Shown here one piece after another: positions 26,613 through 34,444 of a stretch of DNA of 64,000 nt. This DNA is from Microbacterium sp. Marseille-Q6965 (GTDB taxonomy: Bacteria > Actinomycetota > Actinomycetes > Actinomycetales > Microbacteriaceae): the NCBI RefSeq assembly GCF_946151065.1, contig NZ_CAMGZA010000004.1:269097-333096 (forward strand), written 5' to 3'. Both the position numbers and the translations under genes were made by a program. Each line of letters opens with the position of its first letter. Position 1 is the first letter of the stretch. The notes under the pieces are model-generated. The model searched no databases. It had not been told where the DNA came from and saw only the letters and a list, made by a program, of their open reading frames with translations.

Positions 26613-27401
26613 TCAGCGCCGTCCGCCGCGGCGGGTGAAGAGCCACGAACCCCACGCGGCGGCCGCCGCGAGGATGCTGAGGCACCACGCCGCGGCCCAC
26701 AGCGGATGAAGCCCGACCTCGGTCCCCATGAGGAGCCCGCGCAGGGATTCGATCACCGGGGTGACCGGCGACCACAGTGCCACCGCCTGCAGCCATTCGG
26801 GCATCGTCTCGATGGGCACGAAGGCGCTCGAGATGTACGGCAGGAACAGCAGGATGAAGCCGTAGCCGGTGGCCGCCTCCGCCGATCCCGCGGCGAGCCC
26901 GATCGCCGCGAACAGGTAGGTGATGGCGAGGATCCACAGTGCCACGATGCCGACCGCCGCGATCCATCCGCCCACGCCCCCCTCGGGGCGGAAGCCGATG
27001 AGGAGGGCAACGCCGATCACGACGGCGGTGGCGACGAGGTTGCGCGCCAGGCTCGCCACGACGTGCCCGGTGAGGACGGCGCCCGCGCGGATCGGCATGG
27101 TGCGGAACCGGTCGATGATCCCGCCCTGCATGTCGTTGGCGACGAACGTGGCGGTGGTCGCGGCGCCGAACCCGGCACAGGTGAGGATCGCGCCCGGGAC
27201 GATGTAGTTGACGTAGTCGCCCGTGCGATCGATCGCGCCTCCGAACACGTACGTGAACATCAGCATGAGGAGGACGGGCAGCAGCACCGACATGAGCAGC
27301 GACTCCACGTCACGCAGCGAGTGGCGAAGGCTCCGGCCGATGAAGACGGACTCGGCGGTGAGGCCCCGCAGGGGCGGGCGGACGGCGACGGTGGTGCTCA
27401 T
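26613..27401 (-). CDS. DrrB-like ABC-2 drug exporter permease
   Basis: 262 residues, six helices (about 35-55, 63-85, 115-140, 148-172, 178-195, 232-252). VLLPVLLMLMFTYVFGGAID and the central GGIIDRFRTMPIRAGAVLTGH loop are typical of daunorubicin-resistance-type permeases. The ATG at 27401 overlaps the upstream ATPase stop by 4 nt and has AAGGAG in front. Together with that ATPase it forms an exporter controlled by the divergent TetR gene. Substrate unknown. Confidence 0.92.
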   Translation of the reverse strand: MSTTVAVRPPLRGLTAESVFIGRSLRHSLRDVESLLMSVLLPVLLMLMFTYVFGGAIDRTGDYVNYIVPGAILTCAGFGAATTATFVANDMQGGIIDRFRTMPIRAGAVLTGHVVASLARNLVATAVVIGVALLIGFRPEGGVGGWIAAVGIVALWILAITYLFAAIGLAAGSAEAATGYGFILLFLPYISSAFVPIETMPEWLQAVALWSPVTPVIESLRGLLMGTEVGLHPLWAAAWCLSILAAAAAWGSWLFTRRGGRR

Positions 27402-28303
27402 GCGTACTCCTTGGGGGCGGGGGAGCGGTCGCTCCCGGGGGTTGGCCGGTCGGTCAGCGCCAGGAACACATCGTCGAGGGTCGGTCGGCGCAGCGAGACC
27501 GAGCCGCTTTCGCCGCCCGCGGTCAGCGCATCGACCGCCGCACGCAGGCCGGCGAGCGTGCCGTCCGTGGGGACCGCGCGGCGCACCGTGCCGTCGGCAT
27601 CGCGCAGCTCGAGCCTCTCGTCGCCCACACGCGCCTTCAGCTGCTCGGCGGTGCCGAGGGCGACGATCCGCCCCTCGTGGAGCACGGCCACCCGGTCGGC
27701 GAGCTCGTCGGCCTCCTCGAGGTACTGCGTCGTGAGAAACACCGTGGTTCCCGCGCCCGCGAGCGAGCGGATGACGTCCCACAGCTCGCGGCGGCTGCGG
27801 GTGTCGAGTCCGGTCGTGGGCTCATCGAGAAACAGCACCTGCGGCCGCGCGACGAAGCTGAGCGCCAGGTCCAGGCGCCGACGCATCCCGCCGGAGAAGG
27901 TCGCGACGCGGCGTCGTGCGGCGTCGGCGAGGCCGAAGCGGCGCAAGAGTTGCTCCGCCCGCTCCTGCGCGGCCGGGCGCGACAGCCCGGAGAGGCGCCC
28001 GAACATGACGAGGTTCTCGTGGGCCCCGAGGCTCTCGTCGACGGCGGCCGACTGCCCGGTCAGCGCGATCCTCTGCTTGACCGCCAGGGGGGAGCGCAGG
28101 ACGTCGTGGCCGGCGACGTGAACGCTGCCCCCGTCCGGTCGCGTGAGCGTCGTGAGGATCTGGATGGTGGTCGTCTTGCCGGCACCGTTCGGTCCCAGCA
28201 GGGCGAAGATCTCTCCGTCGCCGACGCTCAGGTCGACGCCGTCGAGGACGGCTCGTGATCCGTAGGTCTTGCGAAGACCCCGGACGTCGATGGCGGTGGG
28301 CAT
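27398..28303 (-). CDS. DrrA-like ABC drug exporter ATPase
   Basis: 301 residues. Walker A LLGPNGAGKTTT (about 36-47), signature FSGGMRRRLDLALS, Walker B VLFLDEPTTGLD, and the switch region TTQYLEEADELADR. The C-terminal ~80 residues (from about 220) match the DrrA regulatory tail (RRPTLDDVFLALT). The ATG at 28303 is chosen because AAGGAG ends 5 nt upstream; the GTG at 28309 would touch it. Two TetR operators lie in its promoter region. Confidence 0.93.
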   Translation of the reverse strand: MPTAIDVRGLRKTYGSRAVLDGVDLSVGDGEIFALLGPNGAGKTTTIQILTTLTRPDGGSVHVAGHDVLRSPLAVKQRIALTGQSAAVDESLGAHENLVMFGRLSGLSRPAAQERAEQLLRRFGLADAARRRVATFSGGMRRRLDLALSFVARPQVLFLDEPTTGLDTRSRRELWDVIRSLAGAGTTVFLTTQYLEEADELADRVAVLHEGRIVALGTAEQLKARVGDERLELRDADGTVRRAVPTDGTLAGLRAAVDALTAGGESGSVSLRRPTLDDVFLALTDRPTPGSDRSPAPKEYA

Positions 28304-28344
28304 CGTCACTCCTTCTCTGTGTGGCTACTGTGTACGAACGAAAC

Positions 28345-28381
28345 TGTTTATGACGGTAACATACTGTTTACGCCGTAAACA
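28345..28381. promoter_or_regulatory. Two 17-bp TetR operators
   Basis: The site at 28365-28381 is a perfect palindrome with a 3-bp centre (TGTTTAC-GCC-GTAAACA). The one at 28345-28361 is a degenerate copy (TGTTTAT-GAC-GGTAACA). Centres are 20 bp apart, near two helical turns. They lie between the exporter and its divergent TetR gene, the nearer one only 5 bp from the tetR -10 box. Confidence 0.8.
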
Positions 28382-28386
28382 AGACC

Positions 28387-28392
28387 TAGACT
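28387..28392 (+). promoter_or_regulatory. -10 box (TAGACT) of the TetR gene
   Basis: Six bases before the ATG at 28399, close enough to the operator at 28365-28381 for autorepression. Confidence 0.6.
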
Positions 28393-28398
28393 GGGCGC

Positions 28399-29346
28399 AT
28401 GGATGAGCCGGAGCCGGTCGAACTGCCGCGGGGGGTCGCGCTCGCCTGGGGGGTCGCCGCCTCGCCGCAACGCGGCCCGAAGCGCGAGATGAGCGTCGAA
28501 TCGATCGTGGAGGCGGCCGTCGAGATCGCGGATGCCGAGGGCCTCGGGGCCGTCTCGATGGCGGCGGTCGCGAAGCGGCTCGGCTTCACGCCGATGTCGC
28601 TGTATCGCTACGTGAGCGCCAAGGACGATCTGCTCCTGCTCATGCAGGAGGAGGCGACCGGGCTTCCCAGTGAGGCCTCTCGCGAGGCGGAGGGCTGGCG
28701 TCAGAAGCTGCTGGTGCTCTTCCGCGAGCAGCTGGCCGTCTATGTGCGGCATCCCTGGTTGCTGTCCATCCCGATCACGGGCTCGCCGGTCACTCCCAAC
28801 AGCTCCGCGTGGATCGAGGCCGGTCTGGCGGCCCTGGCCGAGACGCCGCTCGGAGCGGAGGAGCGCATGGCGGCCGTGCTGGCGGTGACGGGCCAGGCGC
28901 GCTGGAACGGCATCGTCTTCGCCGGCTACGCGCAGACGGCTCGCGAGTCGGGCAGGAGCGACGAGGAGGTCGCGGCGCGAGAGCAGGCCTTCTACGACGC
29001 CGTCATCACGGCCGAGGCGTACCCCCACCTGCGCTCGATCGTCGAGGCGGGCGTCTTCGTCTCGCCGTACGACCCGTTCCGCTGGTCCTTCGAGCGCACG
29101 CTCGACGGCATCGAGGCGTACATCGCCCGCCTCGACCGCGGGGAGCCGTCTCGACTCGACGATGCGTCCGCACCGGCCGACGATCTCGACGTGGCCGAGG
29201 ACAAGCGCTACCGCGCCGCCGCCAAGGCCGCCGCCGACGCGCAGAAGGCGGTGCTGCAGGCCGAGAAAGCGCTGCGGCAGGCGCGCAAGGCGCAGCGTCA
29301 GGCGCTCGCGGAAGCGCGGGAACGTCGCTCTCGCGCGACCCGCTGA
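28399..29346 (+). CDS. TetR-family repressor of the drug exporter
   Basis: 315 residues, long for TetR. The HTH (about 34-80) contains SIVEAAVEIADAEGLGAVSMAAVAKRLGFTPMSLYRYVSAKDDLL. A ligand-binding domain of the TetR_C_11 type follows (about 100-245). The last ~60 residues form an Ala/Lys/Arg/Gln-rich helix (KAAADAQKAVLQAEKALRQ), an extra coiled-coil-like tail. Adjacent palindromes and divergent orientation indicate it represses itself and the exporter. Confidence 0.9.
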   Translation: MDEPEPVELPRGVALAWGVAASPQRGPKREMSVESIVEAAVEIADAEGLGAVSMAAVAKRLGFTPMSLYRYVSAKDDLLLLMQEEATGLPSEASREAEGWRQKLLVLFREQLAVYVRHPWLLSIPITGSPVTPNSSAWIEAGLAALAETPLGAEERMAAVLAVTGQARWNGIVFAGYAQTARESGRSDEEVAAREQAFYDAVITAEAYPHLRSIVEAGVFVSPYDPFRWSFERTLDGIEAYIARLDRGEPSRLDDASAPADDLDVAEDKRYRAAAKAAADAQKAVLQAEKALRQARKAQRQALAEARERRSRATR

Positions 29347-29366
29347 GACCACACGAACCACACAGG

Positions 29367-29396
29367 TTTACACGCATCCCTCGCAACCCCTAAAGT
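29367..29396 (+). promoter_or_regulatory. Sigma-70-type promoter of the small HTH gene
   Basis: TTTACA (29367-29372), an 18-bp spacer and TAAAGT (29391-29396). A CCCCT/AGGGG dyad (29387-29402) overlaps the -10 box and could be a regulator site. Confidence 0.6.
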
Positions 29397-29430
29397 GAGG
29401 GGATCGAAGGACCGGGAGGGGATTCCAGGG

Positions 29431-29640
29431 ATGGCTGAGCTGCCGGATGTGCGCTTTCTGACGGTGGCCGAAGTCGCCGACATCATGCGTGTGTCGAAGA
29501 TGACGGTCTACCGTCTCGTGCACTCGGGCGAGCTCCCGGCCGTGCGTTTCGGCCGCAGCTACCGCGTGCCGGAGACGGCGGTGACCGCGGCGCTGCAGCA
29601 GCCGTTCGTCGCCGAGGAGCGCGTGGCCGACGCCGGCTGA
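29431..29640 (+). CDS. Excisionase-type HTH DNA-binding protein
   Basis: 69 residues. A MerR-like HTH_17 domain fills it: FLTVAEVADIMRVSKMTVYRLVHSGELPAVRFGRSYRVPETAV. Similar small proteins (the BldC/excisionase group) are widespread in actinobacteria as chromosomal regulators, and a copy next to the bS22 gene is common. So it need not indicate a phage. The ATG at 29431 is preferred over a GTG at 29395, which overlaps the promoter; GGGAGGGG lies about 12 nt upstream. Confidence 0.85.
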   Translation: MAELPDVRFLTVAEVADIMRVSKMTVYRLVHSGELPAVRFGRSYRVPETAVTAALQQPFVAEERVADAG

Positions 29641-29779
29641 CGGCTCCGCTGGGTGCCTCCCGAAAGCGTTGCGCGGCTCATGCGTTAGGATGCTCTGAGG
29701 CACTTTTCCTGCCGCGACCTTTTCGGGCTCCGGCACCAGCTGGTGCCGTGCATCCAACCCTTGACTTAGCGAGGTTTCC

Positions 29780-29878
29780 GTGGGTTCTGTCATCAAGAAG
29801 CGCCGCAAGCGCATGGCGAAGAAGAAGCACCGCAAGCTGCTTCGCAAGACTCGCCACCAGCGCCGCAACAAGAAGTAA
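29780..29878 (+). CDS. Ribosomal protein bS22-like (AURKAIP1/COX24 domain)
   Basis: 32 residues: starts MGSVIKKRRKRMAKKKHRKL and ends RHQRRNKK, over half Lys/Arg. It matches the tiny actinobacterial 30S protein bS22, which sits near the decoding centre of mycobacterial ribosomes. GTG start with GAGG 5 nt upstream. A TAGGAT box at 29685-29690 is a candidate -10. A good terminator follows. Easily missed because of its size. Confidence 0.93.
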   Translation: MGSVIKKRRKRMAKKKHRKLLRKTRHQRRNKK

Positions 29879-29894
29879 GCGGCACGTCCAAAAG

Positions 29895-29921
29895 CGCCGG
29901 TCCCGTCTCGACGGGCCGGCG
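29895..29921 (+). terminator. Rho-independent terminator of the bS22 gene
   Basis: Left arm 29895-29906 (CGCCGG, bulged T, CCCGT), 4-nt loop, right arm 29911-29921, followed by TTTCTGGTTT. Confidence 0.8.
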
Positions 29922-29978
29922 TTTCTGGTTTCCGCGTCCTCCCGATCCGCACGGCCGCGAACCTGAGAGGATGGACAC

Positions 29979-30275
29979 ATGAACGAGATCTCGGTCCAGG
30001 AGCTTCATGCGGCCGCGGGGGAGCAGCCGCTCATCGACGTGCGGGAGGCCGATGAGTTCGCCGCCGGGCACGTGCCCGGCGCGGTGAACATCCCGCTCTC
30101 CGAGCTCGGGGAACGGCTGCACGAGCTGCCCGCCGAGCCGTTCGCCCTCATCTGCGAGGTCGGCGGACGCTCCGGACGCGCCTGTGCGGCGCTGGAGCCG
30201 CGCGGGTACCCGGTCACGAACGTCGCCGGCGGCACGAGCGCCTGGCGCGCGGCGGGCTATCCCCTCGAGCGGTGA
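29979..30275 (+). CDS. Single-domain rhodanese-like protein
   Basis: 98 residues, one rhodanese domain. LIDVREADEFAAGHVPGAVNIPL is the family's CH2A region, and the active-site Cys59 lies in CEVGGRSGRA, a loop typical of thiosulfate:thiol sulfurtransferases. It is cytosolic, without a signal sequence. The next gene, a thioredoxin-fold protein, starts 8 bp later, so the pair may act together in thiol/persulfide chemistry. Confidence 0.9.
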   Translation: MNEISVQELHAAAGEQPLIDVREADEFAAGHVPGAVNIPLSELGERLHELPAEPFALICEVGGRSGRACAALEPRGYPVTNVAGGTSAWRAAGYPLER

Positions 30276-30282
30276 GCATGTC

Positions 30283-30555
30283 ATGACCGACCTCACGATC
30301 CTCACCAAGCCCGACTGCCACCTCTGCGACGTCGCCCGCGAGATCGTGGAGCAGACCCTTGCGGACCTGCCCGACGACGTGGCCGATGCCGTCGAGGTCA
30401 CCGAGGTGTCGATCCTCGACGACGATGCGCTCTACGCGCAGTGGTGGGAGAAGATCCCCGTGGTGCTCATCGACGGCAAGCTGCACGGACACTGGCGTGT
30501 CGCCCCCGACCGCCTGAGGAACGCGCTGGTAGGCGCGGCGAAGGAGAGCGCATGA
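30283..30555 (+). CDS. Glutaredoxin-like thioredoxin-fold protein
   Basis: 90 residues with a CxxC motif at Cys12-His-Leu-Cys15 (LTKPDCHLCD) and a cis-Pro strand IPVVLIDGKL. It matches the DUF836/YruB-type glutaredoxin-like family. A run of Asp/Glu/Val (about 28-50) links the first helix and the central strand. It overlaps the next gene by 4 nt (ATGA) and follows a rhodanese. Confidence 0.88.
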   Translation: MTDLTILTKPDCHLCDVAREIVEQTLADLPDDVADAVEVTEVSILDDDALYAQWWEKIPVVLIDGKLHGHWRVAPDRLRNALVGAAKESA

Positions 30556-30851
30556 TCCGCCACATCGTCATGTTCACGGTCGACGGACAGACCCAGGACG
30601 AGAAGAACCAGCAGATCCTCGAGGCGGCCACCCGGCTGGAGGGGCTCGTGGGCGTCGTCCCGGGACTGCGCGTCATGAACGTCTACGCCAACGCCATCGA
30701 CGTACCCGGCAACTTCGACTTCACGCTGGTGGCCGACTTCGAGGATGAGGAGTTGCTGCGGGGCTACGTGACCCACCCGGCACACGTCGAGGTCGCGGAG
30801 TACATCGGCACGATCCGCACCTCGCGCGCGGCCATCGACTTCGACATCTGA
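30552..30851 (+). CDS. Dabb-family (stress-responsive A/B barrel) protein
   Basis: 99 residues with the dimeric alpha/beta-barrel pattern: MIRHIVMFTVDGQTQDEKN start, DFTLVADFEDEELLRGYVTHPAHVEVAEYI core. Dabb proteins include cyclases and stress-response proteins; the role here is unknown. It is translationally coupled to the glutaredoxin-like gene. Its TGA is one base from the stop of the convergent FAD dehydrogenase. Confidence 0.87.
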   Translation: MIRHIVMFTVDGQTQDEKNQQILEAATRLEGLVGVVPGLRVMNVYANAIDVPGNFDFTLVADFEDEELLRGYVTHPAHVEVAEYIGTIRTSRAAIDFDI

Positions 30852-30852
30852 G

Positions 30853-32514
30853 TCAGCCGACGGCGGCCGCGGCGGCGCGGCCCGCGGTGCGCCCGGAGAA
30901 GAGGCAGCCGCCGAGGAAGGTGCCCTCGAGCGCGTTGTAGCCCATCATGCCGCCACCGCCGAAGCCGGCGACCTCGCCCGCCGCGTACAGCCCCGGCAGC
31001 GGCGAGCCATCTGCCGTGAGGCAGCGGGCCTGCAGATCCGTCTCGAGGCCTCCCAGCGTCTTGCGCGACAGGATGTGCAGCTTGACGGCGATCAGCGGAC
31101 CGGCCTGGGGGTCGAGCAGGCGGTGCGGTCGTGCGACGCGCACGAGCCGATCGCCGAGGTATCTCCGTGCGCCCCGCAGTGCGGTGATCTGCGCGTCTTT
31201 TGTGAACCCGTTCGCAAGCTCCCGGTCGCGTTCCTCCACCACGCGACGCACATCGGCGGCGTCGAGCGCGGGTCCGGCCGGCTGCTCCGCCGCGAGGCGG
31301 TTCATCCCGACGACGAGCTCCTCGACCGTGCCGGCCGTGACGAAGTCCGGACCGTGGTCCACGAACGCCTGCACCGGCGCGGGGGCGCCCTTGCGCAGCC
31401 GCTGGCTGAGGAGCTTCAGATCCTTGCCCGTCAGATCCGGGTTCTGCTCGGACCCGGACAGCGCGAACTCCTTCTCGATGATCGCCCGGGTCAGCACGAA
31501 CCATGAGTAGTCGTACCCCGTCCGGCGCAGCTCCGCGAGCGTGCCGAGGGTGTCGAATCCGGGGAAGAACGGCGCCGGCAGGCGACGGCCGGTGGCATCC
31601 AGCCACAGCGAGGAGGGGCCGGGCAAGATCCGGATGCCGTGACCGGGCCAGATCGGGTCCCAGTTGCGAAGGCCCTCGACGTAGTGCCACATCCGGTCGG
31701 GATTGATCACGCGCGCCCCGCTGCGCTCGGCGATGCCCAGCATGCGCCCGTCCACGTGCGCGGGCACGCCCGACACCATGTGCTCCGGCGGTGTGCCGAG
31801 GCGGGCCGGCCAGGCGCGCCGGACGAGGTCGTGGTCGCCGCCGATGCCACCGCTCGTGACGATCAGCGCCTGCGACCGCACCTCGAACGAGCCGGCTTCG
31901 TCCCGGTTGGTCGCGGCGCCGCGCGGCGCCTCGTCGGGCGCCAGGCGCGTGCCGCGGACGCCGACGGCCGCCCCGCCCTCGAGGATCAGCCCGTCGACGC
32001 GGTGCCGGAAGGCGAGGCGAATGCGGCCCGCCTCGACGTGCGCCTGCACGCGGCGCGCGAACGGTTCCACGACGCCGGGCCCCGTGCCCCACGCGATGTG
32101 AAACCGCGGCACGGAGTTGCCGTGCCCCGCCGCCCGGCCGTCACCGCGCTCGGCCCAGCCGACGATCGGGAAGATGCGCAGGCCCTGCCCGTGGAGCCAG
32201 GGCCGCATCTCCCCGGCCGCGAAGTCGAGGAACGCGTCGGCCCATGCGCGCGGCCAGCGGTCCTCCTCCCGGTCGAACTGAGCGCTGCCGAACCAGTCCT
32301 GCCGCGCGAGCTCTAGCGAGTCGCGCACGCCGAGACGGCGCTGTTCGGGGGTGTCGACGAGGAAGAGTCCGCCGAAGCTCCAGTGCGCCTGGCCGCCGAG
32401 GCTCTGGGGGCCCTCCTGATCGAGGATGAGCACGCGGCGTCCCGCGTCGGCGGCCTCGGCGGCGGCCACGAGACCGGAGAGCCCGGCCCCCACGACGACG
32501 ATGTCGGAGTCCAT
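30853..32514 (-). CDS. FAD-binding dehydrogenase (KstD/fumarate-reductase-like)
   Basis: 553 residues. The N-terminal FAD motif is IVVVGAGLSGLVAAAEAADAG (G9, G11, G14), then GGQAHWSFGG; TSGGIGG and the C-terminal YAAGEVAGFGGGGMMGYNALEGTFLGGCLFSGRTAG contact the cofactor. It belongs to the putative FAD-binding dehydrogenases near 3-ketosteroid Delta1-dehydrogenase; the substrate is unknown and no steroid genes are nearby. Leaderless ATG after TACGAT. Confidence 0.92.
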   Translation of the reverse strand: MDSDIVVVGAGLSGLVAAAEAADAGRRVLILDQEGPQSLGGQAHWSFGGLFLVDTPEQRRLGVRDSLELARQDWFGSAQFDREEDRWPRAWADAFLDFAAGEMRPWLHGQGLRIFPIVGWAERGDGRAAGHGNSVPRFHIAWGTGPGVVEPFARRVQAHVEAGRIRLAFRHRVDGLILEGGAAVGVRGTRLAPDEAPRGAATNRDEAGSFEVRSQALIVTSGGIGGDHDLVRRAWPARLGTPPEHMVSGVPAHVDGRMLGIAERSGARVINPDRMWHYVEGLRNWDPIWPGHGIRILPGPSSLWLDATGRRLPAPFFPGFDTLGTLAELRRTGYDYSWFVLTRAIIEKEFALSGSEQNPDLTGKDLKLLSQRLRKGAPAPVQAFVDHGPDFVTAGTVEELVVGMNRLAAEQPAGPALDAADVRRVVEERDRELANGFTKDAQITALRGARRYLGDRLVRVARPHRLLDPQAGPLIAVKLHILSRKTLGGLETDLQARCLTADGSPLPGLYAAGEVAGFGGGGMMGYNALEGTFLGGCLFSGRTAGRAAAAAVG

Positions 32515-32520
32515 GGGGTC

Positions 32521-32526
32521 ATCGTA
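32521..32526 (-). promoter_or_regulatory. -10 box (TACGAT) of the FAD dehydrogenase
   Basis: Six bases from the ATG at 32514, abutting the aspS terminator hairpin. Confidence 0.6.
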
Positions 32527-32547
32527 GGGCGCGACGGCTCGCGCCCT
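32526..32547 (-). terminator. 9-bp hairpin after aspS
   Basis: AGGGCGCGA (32526-32534) pairs perfectly with TCGCGCCCT (32539-32547), loop 4 nt, no U-tract. It starts 9 nt after the aspS stop on the minus strand. Confidence 0.6.
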
Positions 32548-32555
32548 CAGACGGC

Positions 32556-34331
32556 TCAGCCCTTCTCGGGCGTCGCGTCGACCCCGGCCTCCTTGCGCTG
32601 CTCGGGCGTGATGGGCGCCGGCGCCTCGGTGAGCGGATCGAATCCGCCGCCGGACTTCGGGAACGCGATCACCTCGCGGATCGAGTCGGTCTTCGTCAGG
32701 TGCTGCAGGATCCGGTCCATGCCCAGCGCGATGCCGCCGTGGGGCGGGGCGCCGAACTTGAAGGCGTCGAGGAGGAAGCCGAACTTCTCCTGCGCCTGCT
32801 CGTCGGAGATGCCCATGACGTTGAAGACGCGCTTCTGGATGTCCTCGCGGTGGATGCGGATCGATCCGCCGCCCAGCTCGGTGCCGTTGCAGACGATGTC
32901 GTATGCGTAGGCGAGGGCCGAACCCGGGTCGGTGTCGAACGTGTCCTCGAACTCGGGCTTGGGGCCCGTGAACGCATGGTGCACGGCCGTCCATTCGCCG
33001 GCGCCCACCGCCACATCGCCCGACGCCACCGCGTCGCCCGCGGGCTCGAACATCGGGGCGTCGACGACCCACGTGAACGCGAACGTGTCGGGGTCGAGCA
33101 GGCCGAGACGGCGGCCGATCTCGACGCGCGCGGCGCCGAGCAGCGCGCGCGAGTCCTTCGTCGAGCCGGCGGCGAAGAAGGCGCAGTCGCCGGCCTCCGC
33201 ACCGACGAGCTCCCTGAGACCCGCCTGCTCGCTCTCCGAGAGGTTCTTCGCGACGGGGCCGCCGAGCGTGCCGTCCTCGTTGAACAGCACGTAGGCCAGG
33301 CCTCGCGCTCCGCGCTGCTTGGCCCACTCCTGCCAGGCGTCGAGCGTCTTGCGCGGCTGGCTGGCGCCGCCGGGCATGACCACCGCGCCGACATACTCCG
33401 CCTGGAACACGCGGAACGGCGTCTCGCGGAAGTACTCGGTGGCCTCGACGAGCTCGAGCCCGAAGCGCAGGTCGGGCTTGTCCGAGCCGTATTTCGCCAT
33501 CGCGTCGGCGTACGTCATCCGCGGCAGCGGGGTCGGCACGTCCACGCCGATGGTGGCCCACATGGCCTTGACCACGGCCTCCGTCAACTGGATGACGTCC
33601 TCCTGGTCGACGAAGCTCATCTCGATGTCGAGCTGCGTGAACTCCGGCTGGCGGTCGGCCCGGAAGTCCTCGTCGCGGTAGCAGCGCGCGATCTGGAAGT
33701 ACCGTTCCACGCCGCCCACCATGAGCAACTGCTTGAACAGCTGCGGCGACTGGGGCAGGGCGTACCAGCTGCCGGGGTGCAGTCGCGCCGGCACGAGGAA
33801 GTCGCGCGCGCCCTCGGGGGTCGAGCGCGTCAGGGTCGGCGTCTCGACCTCGACGAACTCGCGCTCGTGCAGCACGTCGCGGATCGCCTTGTACACCTGC
33901 GAGCGCAGGCGGATCGCGGCGGCGGGGCCCTGCCGGCGCAGGTCGAGATAGCGGTGCCGCAGGCGCACCTCCTCGCCGATCGGGTCGGCGTCGGCCAGGC
34001 CGGACGAGACCTGGAACGGCAGGGGAGCGGACTCGTTCAAGACGATCACGTCGGCCGCGATGAGCTCGATCTCACCCGTGGGGAGGTTGGGGTTCTCGTT
34101 GCCCGCTGGGCGCTTCGCGACCTCGCCGGTCACCTGCAGCACGAACTCGCTGCGCAGGGGATGCGCCACCTCCTCGTCGCGGATGACGACCTGGGCGATG
34201 CCGGACGCGTCGCGCAGATCGATGAAGGCGACACCGCCGTGATCGCGCCGGCGATCCACCCACCCGGTCAGGGTGACGGTCTGGCCGATGTGCTCGGCTC
34301 GCAGCGAGCCGGCGGTGTGGGTGCGGAGCAC
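32556..34331 (-). CDS. aspS: Aspartyl-tRNA synthetase
   Basis: 591 residues, bacterial type. An OB-fold anticodon domain (1-105; [24 protein letters not shown]) is followed by the class II core: motif 1 [34 protein letters not shown], motif 2 [20 protein letters not shown], an inserted GAD domain (about 300-410) and motif 3 [14 protein letters not shown]. The GTG at 34331 has AGGAGG 8 nt upstream and TAGACT (34364-34369) as its -10 box. An in-frame extension reaching 36143 is an artefact. Confidence 0.97.
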   Translation of the reverse strand: MLRTHTAGSLRAEHIGQTVTLTGWVDRRRDHGGVAFIDLRDASGIAQVVIRDEEVAHPLRSEFVLQVTGEVAKRPAGNENPNLPTGEIELIAADVIVLNESAPLPFQVSSGLADADPIGEEVRLRHRYLDLRRQGPAAAIRLRSQVYKAIRDVLHEREFVEVETPTLTRSTPEGARDFLVPARLHPGSWYALPQSPQLFKQLLMVGGVERYFQIARCYRDEDFRADRQPEFTQLDIEMSFVDQEDVIQLTEAVVKAMWATIGVDVPTPLPRMTYADAMAKYGSDKPDLRFGLELVEATEYFRETPFRVFQAEYVGAVVMPGGASQPRKTLDAWQEWAKQRGARGLAYVLFNEDGTLGGPVAKNLSESEQAGLRELVGAEAGDCAFFAAGSTKDSRALLGAARVEIGRRLGLLDPDTFAFTWVVDAPMFEPAGDAVASGDVAVGAGEWTAVHHAFTGPKPEFEDTFDTDPGSALAYAYDIVCNGTELGGGSIRIHREDIQKRVFNVMGISDEQAQEKFGFLLDAFKFGAPPHGGIALGMDRILQHLTKTDSIREVIAFPKSGGGFDPLTEAPAPITPEQRKEAGVDATPEKG

Positions 34332-34363
34332 TTCAGGTTCCTCCTGTGATCGCGGACCACCCA

Positions 34364-34369
34364 AGTCTA
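34364..34369 (-). promoter_or_regulatory. -10 box (TAGACT) of aspS
   Basis: It predicts a ~25-nt leader containing the AGGAGG site, unlike the leaderless genes around it. Confidence 0.55.
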
Positions 34370-34444
34370 GGCGGGAGCCGCGCGCGCTCCGCCGAGGGGG
34401 CGAGGACCGGGCGGATGATCCGGCGGTCGCGGTGCAGCGGCGGG

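Noticed and set aside
29431..29640. Prophage or integrative element marked by an excisionase
   Set aside because: No integrase, attachment repeats or phage genes nearby; the small HTH protein is the chromosomal actinobacterial type next to bS22.
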